DNA of 64,000 nt from Uloborus plumipes (Eukaryota; Arthropoda; Arachnida; Araneae; Uloboridae): positions 1-64,000 of the forward strand of contig JAXGGA010005845.1 in the NCBI GenBank assembly GCA_038373865.1, read 5' to 3'. The notes under the pieces were generated by a model. It was given only the letters and a program-made list of their open reading frames with translations. It was not told the origin of the DNA and did no database searches. Shown here one piece after another: positions 35,101-46,392 of the stretch. The position numbers and the translations under genes were made by a program. How positions within the stretch are numbered: the first letter of the stretch is position 1; every line of letters begins with the position of its first letter.

Positions 35101-35839
35101 AGAAGCAAATAAATGTAATTGAATATTGTAATGCTTAGGTTTTTGCATGAAAATTTCTTATTTTTGATATCCTCTACGATTTAACCTGGAAAATGCCAAA
35201 TAAATACTTTGGACATGATAGTAAAAATAAATGGGATAGCACTTAACGAGAATGAAATTTCCTACTAAATGAGACCAAAATAAAGTTTCTAGGATGAATA
35301 GGTTTGGTTTTACAAAAGAAAAACTACGATTTTTGGCTAAAAATCGCTGTTTTTCGTAACTTTACCCACTTTGAGGCACGTATTAATATTATCCGATTAA
35401 GCTAAAACTTTGCAAATCTCATTTTCTAGTCTATTGGCACAATTTAGGGGGGTGTCTCAAAAGATAAGTAGAAAAAAAATTCCCCATGTTACTTACAATT
35501 TCGAGGATTTACGCTGCAGCCAGACTTGTGAAAATTCTGAAAAATATTCAATATTTTTTTTCAAAACTTTAAATAAGACTAGACTAAAAGAAAATAAAAT
35601 TTCCTACAAAATGAGACCAAAATAAAGCTTCTAGTATCAGTAGTTTTGGTTTTACATAGTAAAAACTACGATTCTTGGCTAAAAATCGCTGTTTTTCTTA
35701 ACTTTACCCTCTTAGCGGCACGTGTTAATATTACCCGATTTAGCTAAAACTTTGCAAAACATGTTTTCTATCCCAATGGCACATTTTAGGGAGGTGCCGC
35801 AAAAGAAATTCGAAAATTGATTTTATGTGACCACCCTAG
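32190..35839 (+). mobile_element. Long-TIR element B, modular inverted repeats, TSD TGTAACAC
   Basis: The ends are TAGGGTGGTCACAAGTAAC and the complement of a CTAGGGTGGTCACATAA variant. The octamer TGTAACAC is repeated exactly (32182-32189 and 35840-35847). Each arm (to about 32880, and from about 35240) is nearly two copies of a module of about 343 bp; boxes such as TCCCCCTAAAATGTG, TATTAACACGTGCC and AAGCTTTATTTTG occur once per module. The interior holds pieces of a transposase-like gene on the plus strand. It is related to element A at 12614-15244. Confidence 0.9.
33822..34826 (+). pseudogene. Transposase-like pseudogene in long-TIR element B
   Basis: Pieces in plus-strand order: a start MPTKQSKTYVTNLEKLYDER continuing LRRMLRDPKMPFKTK (from 33822, stop at about 33952); GGAVVYWDKKSHPVLFNKDN (about 34130-34190), resembling a HWDGKLLP-type box; and FHDTAERGVKLIPGFSSSLT (about 34730-34790), resembling a DTAERGV-LI--F box near the C terminus. 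I recall the first and third boxes from the same broad group of unnamed transposon proteins as the pseudogene in element A. Stops and frame changes separate the pieces, and the central catalytic region is missing or unrecognisable. The assignment to one ancestral gene is inferred from order and orientation. Confidence 0.5.
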
Positions 35840-35847
35840 TGTAACAC

Positions 35848-36316
35848 TTTAGGCATTGAAAATGCAGTGGGAATTGCTTTTAACTCAAAATAACTAAGTA
35901 ATGTAAGCTTCAAAAAAAGCATCATCATTAAATATTCAGATTTAAAGATTAACTTCTTTATAACCATTTTTTCAAAAACTAAGACAAACCTTTTCGAGCT
36001 CGAATGCTTTGCAGATAGGTCTTCCAGCTGATTTTACTGCATACATTTTAGGAAATTAAATCTATCTAGAACTTATATGTCTTCCTTATATGTCTGAAGA
36101 TTTGGTTTTGACACGCCACTGAAGTTAAACAGTATATTATTTGTCCCTTAGACTGAAATACCTTTTTTTCACTTGGCTTTTACAAATTTAAGAGGATTTC
36201 CACCGCAAGTTTTAAGGAGGAGCAATTTAGCTGTTGACAGGGATAGTCTTTTTAGCCTACTTTCCCGTTAAAAATAAAAGAAAGACGAAAAAAGTATTAA
36301 AAGTAGCTTAATGCAT
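35848..36316. other. Stretch without recognised features
   Basis: AT-rich sequence between element B and the minisatellite. Nothing coding seen. Confidence 0.5.
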
Positions 36317-36402
36317 CTAAAAAATATCGCCAAGTCCAAAAAATCTCACCAAGTTAAAAAAATATCGCCAAGTCCAAAAAATATCGCCAAGTTAAAAAAA
36401 TA
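36317..36402. repeat. Minisatellite, units of about 19 bp (ATATCGCCAAGTCCAAAAA)
   Basis: About four to five imperfect copies. Read on the other strand, the unit contains CTTGGCGATAT, a word that also characterises the hairpin family at 44712, 45613 and 62140. Confidence 0.85.
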
Positions 36403-36464
36403 AAAAGGTAAAATGAATATCGAAAAATTAAAAATTTGAAAGTAGAGTATTGAGATGGGGAATT

Positions 36465-37090
36465 TGTGTGTCGGTCGGTCGGTCTGTCGGTCGATCGGTC
36501 TGTCTGTCCCCCCCCCCTAATAACTTTTGAATGAACATTCCGATTTGGACAAACTTTTTTTTGTTGGAAAGATCTCGGCGAGTACATCTCATTCCCATAT
36601 TCGAATTTTCGATTTGAACAATTTTTGGTTCAACTTTGAACCGTTCAAACAACCTGTCCCGCGATGCTAACTTTTGTGTGTACAGTCCGATTTGAACAAA
36701 CTTTTTTTTGTTCGAAAGATCTTATCAAGGATACTTCATTCCCGTATTTACATTTCCGATTTGAACAATTTTTCGTTCAACATTGAACCGCTCAAGCAAG
36801 CTGTCACCCCTAATAACTTTTGAGTAAACAGTCCGATTTAAATAAACTTTTTTTTTTGTTCGAAGGTTCTCAGCAAGGATACTTCATTACCGTATTTAAA
36901 TTTTCAATTTGAACGTTTTTTCGTTCAACATTGAACCGGTCAAGCAACCTTTCCCCACCTTATAACTTCTGAGTGAACCATCCGAATGGAATAAACTTTT
37001 TTTTGTTTGAAAGATCTCGGAGAGGCTCATTCCCATATTTCGCTTTTTGATTTGAACCATTTTTCGTTCAATATTGAACCGTTCAGAAAA
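36465..37090. repeat. Tandem repeat, four units of about 145 bp, preceded by GGTC/TGTC run
   Basis: A (GGTC)n/(TGTC)n run at 36470-36508 and a C-run lead into four units beginning near 36519, 36663, 36809 and 36957. Shared boxes are TAATAACTTTTGAGT, CCGATTTGAACAAAC, AAAGATCTC and TCAACATTGAACCG. The units are about 80-90 percent alike by eye. Frames across them are repeat artefacts. Confidence 0.88.
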
Positions 37091-37099
37091 AAAATTTAA

Positions 37100-39039
37100 C
37101 ATTAGCGCCTACGGGGAATTTAAGTTGAATGTTGATCCTGAACTTAAAGTCGGATTTCCTTCAAACTAACTTTGTAAGAAAATGGTTTTGATAAATAATG
37201 TTTGTAAAGTACTTTTCTGAATAATCTTCAGTGAGGACTCTGATTCCGACTCCGACTCCACAAACATGGCGGAAATGCAGGCTCAGAAAAAAATGACTGA
37301 CTGTGCAGACGATTTTTTGCTTACTTATTCATTTGTTTTATTTTATTTATTAATTATTATTATTATTATTATTGGCAGACGATTTTTTTTTGTAACAAAA
37401 ATGTTTCATGCACGAGGGCATTTTATTCTTTATTTATATTTAACAACTGGCAACGGATTAAAAGTGAAATTCGAGACATTTTATCAACGGACGAGTTTTT
37501 TTTTCTTTTTTTTTTCTTTCTTTGATAAAACGTGTTTTAATGTACTTTGTACTTTTTTTTTTAAACAGTTGAGGAATTTTTCTACGGAAGAACTGTAACA
37601 GTTACATTCTTTAAAAGGTGCGACAAAACTTTATTTATACATTTATTTACTTTTTATGTGTCTATTTCATCTGATGAGAGGGGTATATTTTGCTCTTAGA
37701 AATCAGCTTTAAGTGCTAAAAAGGTATGTTTGACATAATTTTCAGTCTCAGATAATCAAGAGAATAATAATCAGATGCTAGAATGCCGATGTCGATCTAC
37801 GGGAAAGTAGGCTCGTTTAGTTCTTGACAGAACTTCTTGTTTAACACAGGTAAGTGAAAATAGGTTTTGAGGTGTGACAATTGTCTTGTGTTTTTTTTAT
37901 CTGGATGCCGCTGAGTAGTAGCTCTCAAACAGGTTTCTCAAACATGACCAACCCTACATTTTCACGAGAATAATTAAGTAGCATGACTACATAGGTTTAG
38001 TTAGCATAGTACCATTATTGTTGTGCAGCTTGGAGCAGAATTATGTGTGGTGTAAAGATGACAAAAAAGCACCCAAATATATTGTAGCTTCAATAAATTG
38101 AGGCATCGTTATCATAGATTTATATCAAAATTAACTATTTTTGATTCAAAGTTATTAGAACATGTGCATTATTGTGCAATTTTAAAATTATACTGCTTAG
38201 TAAGAGTTTAATATAAAACAAATTTTAGTACATAAATGTGTTAGCTACTATACTTTGGTAAAATGTATACAATGTGAGAGTTAATAGCATTAAAATACCT
38301 TTGTGTTTGAAAAGTAAAAAAGAAAATAAAACCACGTAAAAAGGTGGAAAATTTGTAGGAAAACTGCATACGTGTCTCGGGTGGTATTTTTATTTCCAAA
38401 AACTTACTTTTTAGGCATTGGAAATGCGGTTCCTTAGAGCCCCGAAGCATGTGTTTGCAGTTTTCCTGCAACATTTGCCTTTTTACATAGTTTTAATTTC
38501 TTTCACTTTTGAGCTACTATAGTTAATGAGCTTTAGCTTTCAGTCACAAAAATAGGGATTTATGCTTTCATTATTATTTGCAAGTCAGTGTGGTAGATAT
38601 GATGTATTACATAATAATATTTTCCCCTTTTTGTTCCTTACTTATTATGCACATAGTGCAGAAAATAAAAAATGTATGTAACACAATTATGATCTCTCCC
38701 AGTAAGTAGCAAACCAAATTTTGCTTTTATCTTTTCGTTTTTTTTTTTGTTTGGAACATTAAATTAATAACCTATGCAACTTAATTGCCCAATACCTGAG
38801 CTTAAGAAGATGCTAAGGTATTCACATAATTTTCGTAAATATGTTTATTTTTATTCACTAAAAACGTACAAAGTAGCACTTTGCCGAGTGCTTGCCAAGC
38901 ACCAAGTTACTGAGTACAGTACAGTCTCGAAAATCTGAGGTAATTGGGGATTCACAATACCTCAGATTACTAAAAGCTTATATTATCCAGGAAATTATTT
39001 TAGCAGTAGTAACATTACACTTTTCCATCAACATGAAGA
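37100..39039. other. Mostly featureless AT-rich stretch with one ATGGCGGA block
   Basis: At 37240-37275 the word GATTCCGACTCCGACTCC is followed by AAACATGGCGGAAATGC, a YY1-like box over an ATG (37266). The 110-codon frame opened there turns into runs of L, I and F over T-rich DNA, so only the first 15-20 codons could be genuine. An ATT microsatellite lies at 37352-37373. Nothing else is recognised. Confidence 0.4.
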
Positions 39040-39533
39040 AGTAAAATATTGTTAATTTCAAGTAGTTGTTCATGTCAGGTTGTTATTTCGAAAGCATATA
39101 GGTTATGTATATGTATAGGTTTAATTTAGTTAACTAAATTTACTTTCATCTGATACATTTCTATTATTTCAAGTTCAATTATAAGTAGCAAGAACATTTC
39201 AATTCTGCTTTTCTGAAATTATTAACTAGAGTTAAACCTCCTAAACCTAACATATTTGAAGAGGGCTTTATTTATTAATCTAAAAAGTAAAATATTGTTA
39301 ATTTCAAGTAGTTGTTCATGTCAGGTTGTTATTTCGAAAGCATATAGGTTATGTATATGTATAGGTTTAATTTAGTTAACTAAGTTTACTTTCATCTGAT
39401 ACATTTCTATTATTTCAAGTTCAATTATAAGTAGCAAGAACATTTCAATTCTGCTTTTCTGAAATTATTAACTAGAGTTTAACCTCCTAAACCTAACATA
39501 TTTGAAGAGGGCTTTATTTATTAATCTAAAAAA
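39040..39533. repeat. Direct tandem duplication of a 247-bp segment
   Basis: Positions 39040-39286 and 39287-39533 are almost identical; two substitutions were noticed (AACTAAATTT versus AACTAAGTTT, and GAGTTAAACC versus GAGTTTAACC). No open frame or mobile-element end coincides with the boundaries, which suggests a recent local duplication. Confidence 0.92.
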
Positions 39534-39546
39534 GTGATAAGTAATT

Positions 39547-39957
39547 GTTAGGGTTGGAACGTTTTTGCCAAAGGCGGAAAAAACGGTAAAAACCGTCCCG
39601 GTAAAAATACCTTTTTGCCAAAGTGGCAAAAATTGGTAATTCTATTTACGAAAATATATACTAACTTTTAAGTAATTTTTCATCAGTTTTTTTTAAACTT
39701 TTTAATTGCTATGCCCGAGATTATCTCGGGCACAGCACTGATGCTCCCAAACGTCACGCCCGAGTATTACTCGGGGTAATTTTTTGTCTTCTCTCGAGAT
39801 ATATTCGGGTATAACAGTACGATGCACTCAGCAAAAAATTACCCCATGTAATACTTGGGCATGACATTTGGGAACATTGATACTATGTGTGAGCTAATCT
39901 TGGGCATGACATTAAAAGGATGAACTTATGAATATTCCATTGAACCTCTTTCTCTTA
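39547..39957. repeat. GTTGGAACGTTTTTGCC segment and an inverted repeat with GCCCGAG boxes
   Basis: TTAGGGTTGGAACGTTTTTG at 39548 with iterated TTTTTGCCAAAG words looks like one end of a hAT-like element; similar TTTTTGCCA words reappear near 41230-41265, but no duplication was found. At 39712-39913 an imperfect palindrome of about 200 bp has ATGCCCGAGATTAT at one end and the complement of ATGCCCAAGATTAG at the other, and may be a separate small MITE. Confidence 0.45.
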
Positions 39958-40341
39958 CACTGTTAAGAATTCAGGAAGATTTTATGGTAAATGTTACTGT
40001 AAAATGAAGCATTTACAGTACAGGAATTTTTACAGTAAATTGTACCGATAAAAAAATTGCGATTGCAGCGCCAATGGATCACTACGTGACTTACTGTAAG
40101 ATGCAGATGACGTCCTATTGCCACTCTCCTGATGTGTCTCATCTGGTACCGTAGATAGTAAAGCAGTGTGAAAAATGTGCATCCCGGCTTCAATCCTTGT
40201 CGTTCGTATCTCGCGCTTTTTAAATCTCGTTTTCTCTTCCGTAAAATTTTACAGTAAAAAAAATATTTTACTTTAAAAGTCACTGGCAACATGGATGCCA
40301 GTAACATTTTCCGTAAAATTTCAGGAAAATTTTCAACAGTG
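39958..40341. mobile_element. 384-bp MITE with CACTGTT ends
   Basis: The ends are CACTGTTAAGAATTCAGG and the complement of CACTGTTGAAAATTTTCC, with TA on both sides (39956-39957 and 40342-40343). It is the short relative of the element at 2951-27636. The interior has tRNA-promoter-like words: TGGTACCGTAG near 40144 and GGCTTCAATCC near 40186. Confidence 0.88.
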
Positions 40342-40343
40342 TA

Positions 40344-41321
40344 GTAAAAGGCGTTTTCAGTAAATGCTATGAATGTAGAATGCTAGTGAGCTTAAACAGC
40401 AATTAATAAGATTTGGTTTAAAAGTTTGCCAGTGGTAGTATTATATTTTATATGCATGTGAAGACTATTATGACGAACCTCTCTCCCCCCCCCCCCAACT
40501 GAAGGTGGCTGCTGGTTGTACTAGTGCTAAGAACAAAATCTTACCTTTCAATCAATTTTTAACAGGGAAGTTATGCCAGATTTGCTCTGCTATCATGACA
40601 CTATAAATGTATAGAGAAAATAACTACATGAAGAATGTATTATATCATTGCTCAAGAACAACAGTGGGGATACCTTCAGGTCCGTCATTTGGAATTTTTT
40701 GGGGGGAAGGTCACAGGGTGTAACCTCAATGCAAATTGCATCAAAAAGCAACCAAAACCGTGACCATTTGTTTGTAAACGCATACATTTCTCTAAGTCTG
40801 GGGAAGGGGCAATTGCGCCCCTCCTGACCCCTCTAACAGATACGCCTTGCTATCTTAACTATTGTTCTGAGGCTTAAATGGCTTGTTGCTCTATGATTAC
40901 TAGATAAAACTATAGTTCAACTAGTACTAAAGTAGTGATATAGTAACTAAACATGAAAATAATTTCATAAAACAGAAGGCTCTTCCAATTCAATTGAATT
41001 GTCTACACTGGAATAGATTTTTGTTTTTCCAAACTTGTATACAAAAACAAGTTTTGAGATATTTTCCCCAATTTGTTTCAAGTTCGAGAATTATTCAAAA
41101 ACATTTTAATTATCAAATTAATATCAGTGAAATTTTTAAATTAATATTCTGATTTAACTCTCAATTGTGTCATGTACAAAATTATATTGTTTTTTAGTAT
41201 TTTTGTATATGCAGTCATTTATTCCTAGTTTTTGCCATTTTTTTTCCATTTTTTGCCACTTTTTTTATGCATGTTAATGTTAATTTTTAATTATTTCAAT
41301 ATAGTTTTTGACAAAATTACA
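40344..41321. other. Stretch without genes
   Basis: It contains a 12-base C run (about 40490) and AT-rich sequence. No domain or element end was established. Confidence 0.5.
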
Positions 41322-42116
41322 TACAGTGAAACCCAGATTTTACGTTTCTCAAGGGACTGGGTTAGAAGGAACGTAAACTAGGAGAAATACTTAGAAAGCA
41401 CCTGGGTCAATCCATTTCAAATCACCCAGTCAGTGTTGCTCAACATTTTTAATTTTCCTGATTCTTTTACCATCAATTACCTATGGGTAGACATTAACAA
41501 AACTGCAATTGAAAAAAATTTACATGCTTTATTTTTTATTTGGCAGCCATTTCAAAATGGCGATTTGGCAAATTTGATAGAAAAACAGGGTTTTCGAAAA
41601 ATTTTATTGCCAAGTCGTTTTTAAAGATATCAAAATAATTTAAAAACCAGTGTATTCAGCATAAAACGACCTTTAAACACACCTTCTTTAAATTTCCCTA
41701 TCATGTAAGAAAGTTGGTTAAAATCGTTCTTTAAAAACTAGGAAAAAACGTAGAAATTGGTAATTTTTAAGACCCTAAATTTTTATGAAGGAAGAGAGAC
41801 TCAGCAATATTATTTTATTTCTACGTTTGAGTACTCATAATACTACCAGCAGCTTAAGTTTTAGTCTTTAGAATGAACTCCTTTTTTTCTACGGGTCTTC
41901 AAAAATGGCGGAAAACGCGTAAATTCCAATTTTCGTAGGTCAATATCTGAAAAGGGACTGAATGAAAAAAAAATAAAAATTGTATAAAATGTTCTTAATA
42001 CTAATAAGAATATCTCCCAAAAAAATATGACTGAGACTCAACTACGTTTTGAGTTATAGAGCTGCGAATTTCAACAAAAACGCTACCTTTTAAATACACT
42101 CGTGCAATGCTAAATT

Positions 42117-42864
42117 GAATCGGCAGTTTGAAGAAGGGAACAAATCCAAAAAGTATTTTTTTGGGAAATCGAAAAAAACCTTCTAAAATACTGAATTATT
42201 TTTTTTATTTTTTTTCTGATTCATTTGTAGCATTATATACATTTAAAGTAATTGGATGTATTTTACATTTTGAGTTTATCTATTGTATGTAAGGATTTAC
42301 GGGCCATGAAAGTCGTTGGATTTGTTCCCTTCTTCAATTTAATGTGATGGTATAGGGATTTTCAAATAAAACAGCTTACAGGTATGATGTTTGTTTGAAA
42401 AAGTCCTTGTTTAATGAAAGATTATTGTAACAAAATTTAAAAAAATATAATTAGGACAACAAAATAATCAGAAAATCAGAACTACTATCAAACTCAAAGT
42501 TAGAGCTGCTGGATGACATATTTGAGAACTTTCACTATGAAATTTCAAAACTGAATTTTTTATCAAAACAAAATAGGTAGGTTATGATAGAATTTGTTAT
42601 ACAACCGAGTGATAAAGATTCACGACAACAGTGCTGCTCCCTAGCCATAAGTTTGCTTAATTAGTTAGAAGAAGGGAACTAAGACCGGACTTGTTCCTTT
42701 CTTCCAACTCACATAGATTTAAATGCTGCGTCAATCAATGTTGGAGGTTGGTTTTTGTTCTTTTCTTCTCACTAAAATGTGTATCCACAATAGGAGATAT
42801 ACAATTACGAAAAAACCCAATTTTGAAATTTTGGTCTTCGTTCCCTTCTTCAAACTGCAGATTC
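42117..42864. mobile_element. 748-bp MITE with AATT duplication and a verified empty site
   Basis: The ends are GAATCGGCAGTTTGAAGAAG and the complement of GAATCTGCAGTTTGAAGAAG; a GGGAAC box follows. AATT is duplicated (42113-42116 and 42865-42868). The corresponding place in the right arm (about 54990-55000) has one AATT and no insert, so the boundaries are direct. A GGAACAAATCC box and variants recur inside near 42325, 42665 and 42700. No coding domain is present; the superfamily is unassigned. Confidence 0.88.
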
Positions 42865-43042
42865 AATTAGCACCTAAGACTTAAAATTAGCTTAACTGAT
42901 AAAGTTAAATAATGCTGAAATCTTTTATTGAACAATGCACTTTTAATTTCATCTTTTTAAAAAAAATTATCGAAAGTAGTAGTAGTACTACCGTAAAATT
43001 CTTTAACTTACCCATATGTTTTATGCACTACAATGGTGTAAA

Positions 43043-43366
43043 CCCCCGTGGTAGAAAGTTACCGACACGGCGACATGTCGCAGAATCAGGTAGACAATCT
43101 GCAGAAAGATTTTTGTGGTTGGGAAAAAAAAGGATAAGAAAAAAAACAATAACAAAACAGCTCGTAGTAAAACCATTCTGCAGAACAATCTTAAGAGTTA
43201 CTCCTTTGGGGACAATTTGCCCCCCCCCCCAACTTCCCGTTATTTTCCATCTGGCTGCCAAAGCATGCAATTGGAACGAAGTTGGTTATTCATGTTTTCT
43301 CTCCTGAAATTTTCAAAGCTGATGTATTGAAAAATAAATTTTAGGCTATCTTCAGGTCAACTACAA
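43043..43366. other. Stretch inside the 15 kb element without recognised function
   Basis: Moderate G+C sequence with AAATAAC-type and poly-C tracts (about 43220). Overlapping frames on both strands show no domain. It begins where the homology between the two large arms stops. Confidence 0.5.
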
Positions 43367-44156
43367 TCTATATATATAAAAGAAAGTCGTGTTAGTTACA
43401 CTACTTATAACTTAAGAACGGCTGTACCGATATGGCTAAAAATTGGTGGGTAGGTAGCTTAGAGCCAGGAGACGGACATAGGCTAGAATTTATATGTGTC
43501 AGTTGCATAAATAGAAAAACTGTCTTATTGACTAAGCCTTTTTACTAAGCCTTTTTTGACCCCTCCATGGCTGAGCGACATAAAGCACACGTTCTGGCAG
43601 GATCCGGAACGCAGTAAACAGGTTGTAAGTTAGCGGTGCGTTGAGTGTTATTTGACTTTTTCGTGAAATAAATTATAAACAAACGCGTTACTTCCCTTGA
43701 AATTTATATGTGATAAGCTGTCAGAAACGATTGCTCATTCCTAGGATCCCGATGATCCCAACCGATATGCCGTTTGAATGTAAAAGACTTCAATTTTCGA
43801 TCCGTCTTGCATTTGTCATGACCTTTAACAAATCACAAGGCCACTCCGTAAAAGTTTGTGGTTTGAATCTAGAACATCACTGTTTTTCCCATGGTCAATT
43901 ATATGTGGCATGTTTACGGGTCGGAATACCATATGCGTTGTTTCTTTTTGCGCCTGATAATAAAACAAAAAATGTTGTGCATCACAAGGTACTTTAGTGA
44001 AGAGCAACCTATGTACTAAAATACAGAAACAATAATGAATGATTAATGTAGGTACTTAATTTTTTTTGTATTTTCTAATAATAAAAAACTTAATAAATTC
44101 AAACATTTTCTTATTTATTGCCTTTAAGGCGGAACAGAGTTCGCCGGGTCAGCTAG
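43367..44156 (+). mobile_element. Truncated Helitron
   Basis: It starts TCTATATATATAAAAGAAAG and ends GGGTCAGCTAG, matching the 5'-TC and CTRR-3' rule, and sits between A and T as expected. Both ends are those of a widespread arthropod Helitron family. It retains only the end of the helicase frame (43710-43997), so most of the Rep-helicase gene has been deleted. Confidence 0.88.
43710..43997 (+). pseudogene. Helitron helicase, C-terminal fragment
   Basis: This open frame of 95 codons encodes the last part of the Pif1-like superfamily 1 helicase of a Helitron, which unwinds the strand displaced during rolling-circle transposition. IPMIPTDMPFECKRLQF precedes motif V-like FVMTFNKSQGHS (36-46), then CGLNLEHHCFSHGQLYVACLR, whose YVAC-RVG (65-72) is motif VI. 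The usual Arg finger context is YVACSRVG; here Ser is Leu. It ends with APDNKTKNVV and a stop, as in the family. The upstream Rep and ATPase motifs are absent. The first ten or so residues are probably not native. Confidence 0.85.
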
Positions 44157-44157
44157 T

Positions 44158-44593
44158 AAAATATAAAAAAACCTTTTTAAATTTAAAGACTATTTCTGTC
44201 CGCTCATTCGCACTAAAAAGTATGAAATAAACTAAGTATTCGATATAGTGATTATAGTGCTCAGAAATTCCAGCTCATCTTGATATGTTTATACATATTT
44301 ACGTTAATGTCAAAGCAGCCAATAAAGTTTAAATTAAAAATTTGATTAAAGAAATAGGCGGTATACTGTTTATGACGAATAGCTTTTTCTATACCGCCTA
44401 TTTCTTAAATCAAATTTTTAATTTAAACTTTATTGGCTGCTTTAACATAACGTAAATATAAATATATCAAGATGAGCTGGAATTTCTGAGCACTATAATC
44501 ACTATATCGCATACTTAGTTTATTTCATACTTTTTAGTGCGAATGAGCGGACAGAAATAGTCCTTAAATTTAAAAAGTTTTTTTCATATTTTA
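44158..44593. repeat. 436-bp palindrome with 15-bp loop
   Basis: Arms of about 208 bp (44158-44366 and 44382-44590) are near-perfect inverted copies. Landmarks are CTGTCCGCTCATTCGCAC and GAAATAGGCGGTATA next to the loop, with complements on the other side. It abuts the Helitron 3' end. No target duplication is evident. Confidence 0.9.
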
Positions 44594-44711
44594 TTTCAAA
44601 GTTTTTTCGTTTTAAAATTTATTTAGAATTGCGTGAAGACAAACGCCGTTAAGCATAATTCCTCGAGAAAATAACAAACGCCGTTAAAAATGCTATTCAC
44701 GAACGCTTTAT

Positions 44712-45480
44712 TACTTCCTTTTACGTAGTAAAGGAAGTATTGTGATTGCGAAAAAAAAATCACTCAAATTTGAGTCTAAATTTTGATTTTGCTCACCCCC
44801 GAATGAAAATTCCTTAGTTTTTTTGACCTGTCAGCACGTGCATATGTACCTACCAACATATAAGCAGCCGAAAAAATTTTTTCAACCACCCCCGAGTTAA
44901 TTACGACGAGTTTTCTCGTGACGTCTGTATGTACGTGTGTGCGTATGTGGGTCGCATAACTCAAAATCTATGTGTCGTAGAAGCTTCTAGCTTGGTATGT
45001 AGGCTCTGAGGATGGTCTAGTTGTGCACCTCCTGTTGTGGTTGCATTTGAATGTTCCCAAGGGGTGTTTTACCCCTTTTTTGGGGTAAATCAGTGTTAAT
45101 TTCAATGCAGACTCAAGTGATATGAATTGGCGCGACCACTTGGCGATATGTCGCCAAGCTTTTGGTCGCCAAGTGTTTCACGCCAATTTGGCGACATATC
45201 GCCAAGTTGGCAACAAATTTGGCGAAAAAATTATTTTTTGAATTTGGGTTCGACTTGGCGCTATTGGCGATATTTTGCGAAAAATTCACTGAATGATATT
45301 AAAATCAGCAATATTTAGAAAATTAACCATTGCAAAATATTTTTTGCATTGTTTCGTGGCAGATTAGGGGAGTAAATATTTGAATTGTTACCTTGCTCAC
45401 TCCAAGCACTTTTTTTAACACTTAAGGCAACTAGTAAGAAATTTACACGTAAAAGGAAGTAGTGTGGGGTCCATACCAGA
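44712..45480 (+). mobile_element. Hairpin family, copy 1 (TACTTCCTTTTACGT)
   Basis: It begins with the hairpin TACTTCCTTTTACG-TAGTAAAGGAAGTA and ends ACGTAAAAGGAAGTA plus GTGTGGGGTCCATACC, so TACTTCCTTTTACGT occurs inverted near both ends. Inside is a cluster of TTGGCGA/TCGCCAA words (45126-45270). Copy 2 (45613-46392) is near-identical and copy 3 (62140-62546) is 5'-truncated. I recall this family from spider genomes. No coding domain is seen; the transposition mechanism is unknown. Confidence 0.8.
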
Positions 45481-45612
45481 TTTTTTTTTATTCATGAGAA
45501 TATTTCGTTTCCAATTTTGTTAATTTATCAACTTAATTTGAGTCAAACGCCATCAAGCGTAGTGTTCAATTTGAAGAACTACCAATACATTTTCTACAGC
45601 CCTTAGCCTTTT

Positions 45613-46392
45613 TACTTCCTTTTACGTAGTAAAGGAAGTATTGTGATCGCGAAAAAAAAAAAAAAAATCATTCAAATTTGAGTCTAAATTTTGATTTTGC
45701 TCACCCCCGAATGAATGTTCAGTAGTTTTTTCGACCTGTCAGCACGTGCATATGTACCTACCAACATATAAGCAGCCGAAAAATCCTTTTCAACCACCCC
45801 CGAGTTAATTACGACGAGTTTTCTAGTGACGTCTGTATGTACGTATGTGCGTATGTATGTGGGTCGCATAACTCAAAAACTATATGCTGTAGAAGCTTCT
45901 AGCTTGGTATGTAGGCTCTGAGGATGGTCTAGTTGTGCACCTCCCCTTGTGGTTGCATTCTAATATTCCCAAGGGGGTGTTTTACCCCTTTTTTGGGTTT
46001 AAATCAGTGTTAATTTCAATGCAGACTCAAGTGATATGAATTGGCGCTACCACTTGGCGATATGTCGCCAAGCTTTTGGTCGCCAAGTGTTTGACCCAAA
46101 CTTGGCGACATATTGCCAACTTGGCGTCGAATTTGGCGAAAAAATCATTTTTTGAATTTGGGTTTAACTTGGCGCTATTGGCGATATTTTGCGAAAAATT
46201 CACTGAAAGATATTAAAATCAGCAATATTTAGAAAATTAACCATTGTAAAATATTTTTTGCATTGCTTCGTGGTAGATTAGGGGAGTAAACATTTGAATT
46301 GTTACCTTGCTCACTCCAAGCACTTTTTTTATCACTTAAGGCAACTACTAAGAAATTTACACGTAAAAGAAAGTAGTGTGGGGTCCATACCA
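45613..46392 (+). mobile_element. Hairpin family, copy 2
   Basis: A direct repeat of copy 1, 133 bp downstream of its end, with the same start hairpin, the CACCCCCGAATGAA box, the TTACCCCTTTTTTGGG box, the TTGGCGA cluster and the same end. Both copies lie in T-rich flanks; the right flank of each begins with a T run. Confidence 0.82.

Noticed and set aside
36428..36652. Frames with DRQTDRPTDRPTD repeats
   Set aside because: Translation of the GGTC/TGTC simple repeat.
36517..37090. Possible CRISPR-like array because of regular spacing
   Set aside because: The units are contiguous 145-bp tandem repeats without unique spacers, and the sequence is eukaryotic.
37266..37598. 110-codon frame starting MAEMQAQKK
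   Set aside because: After about 20 residues it becomes I-, L- and F-runs over T-rich and ATT-repeat DNA. Only the initial ATGGCGGA context is of interest; no gene is claimed.
43028..43330. Three overlapping frames on both strands
   Set aside because: No domain, conflicting strands and a poly-C tract; not supported as genes.
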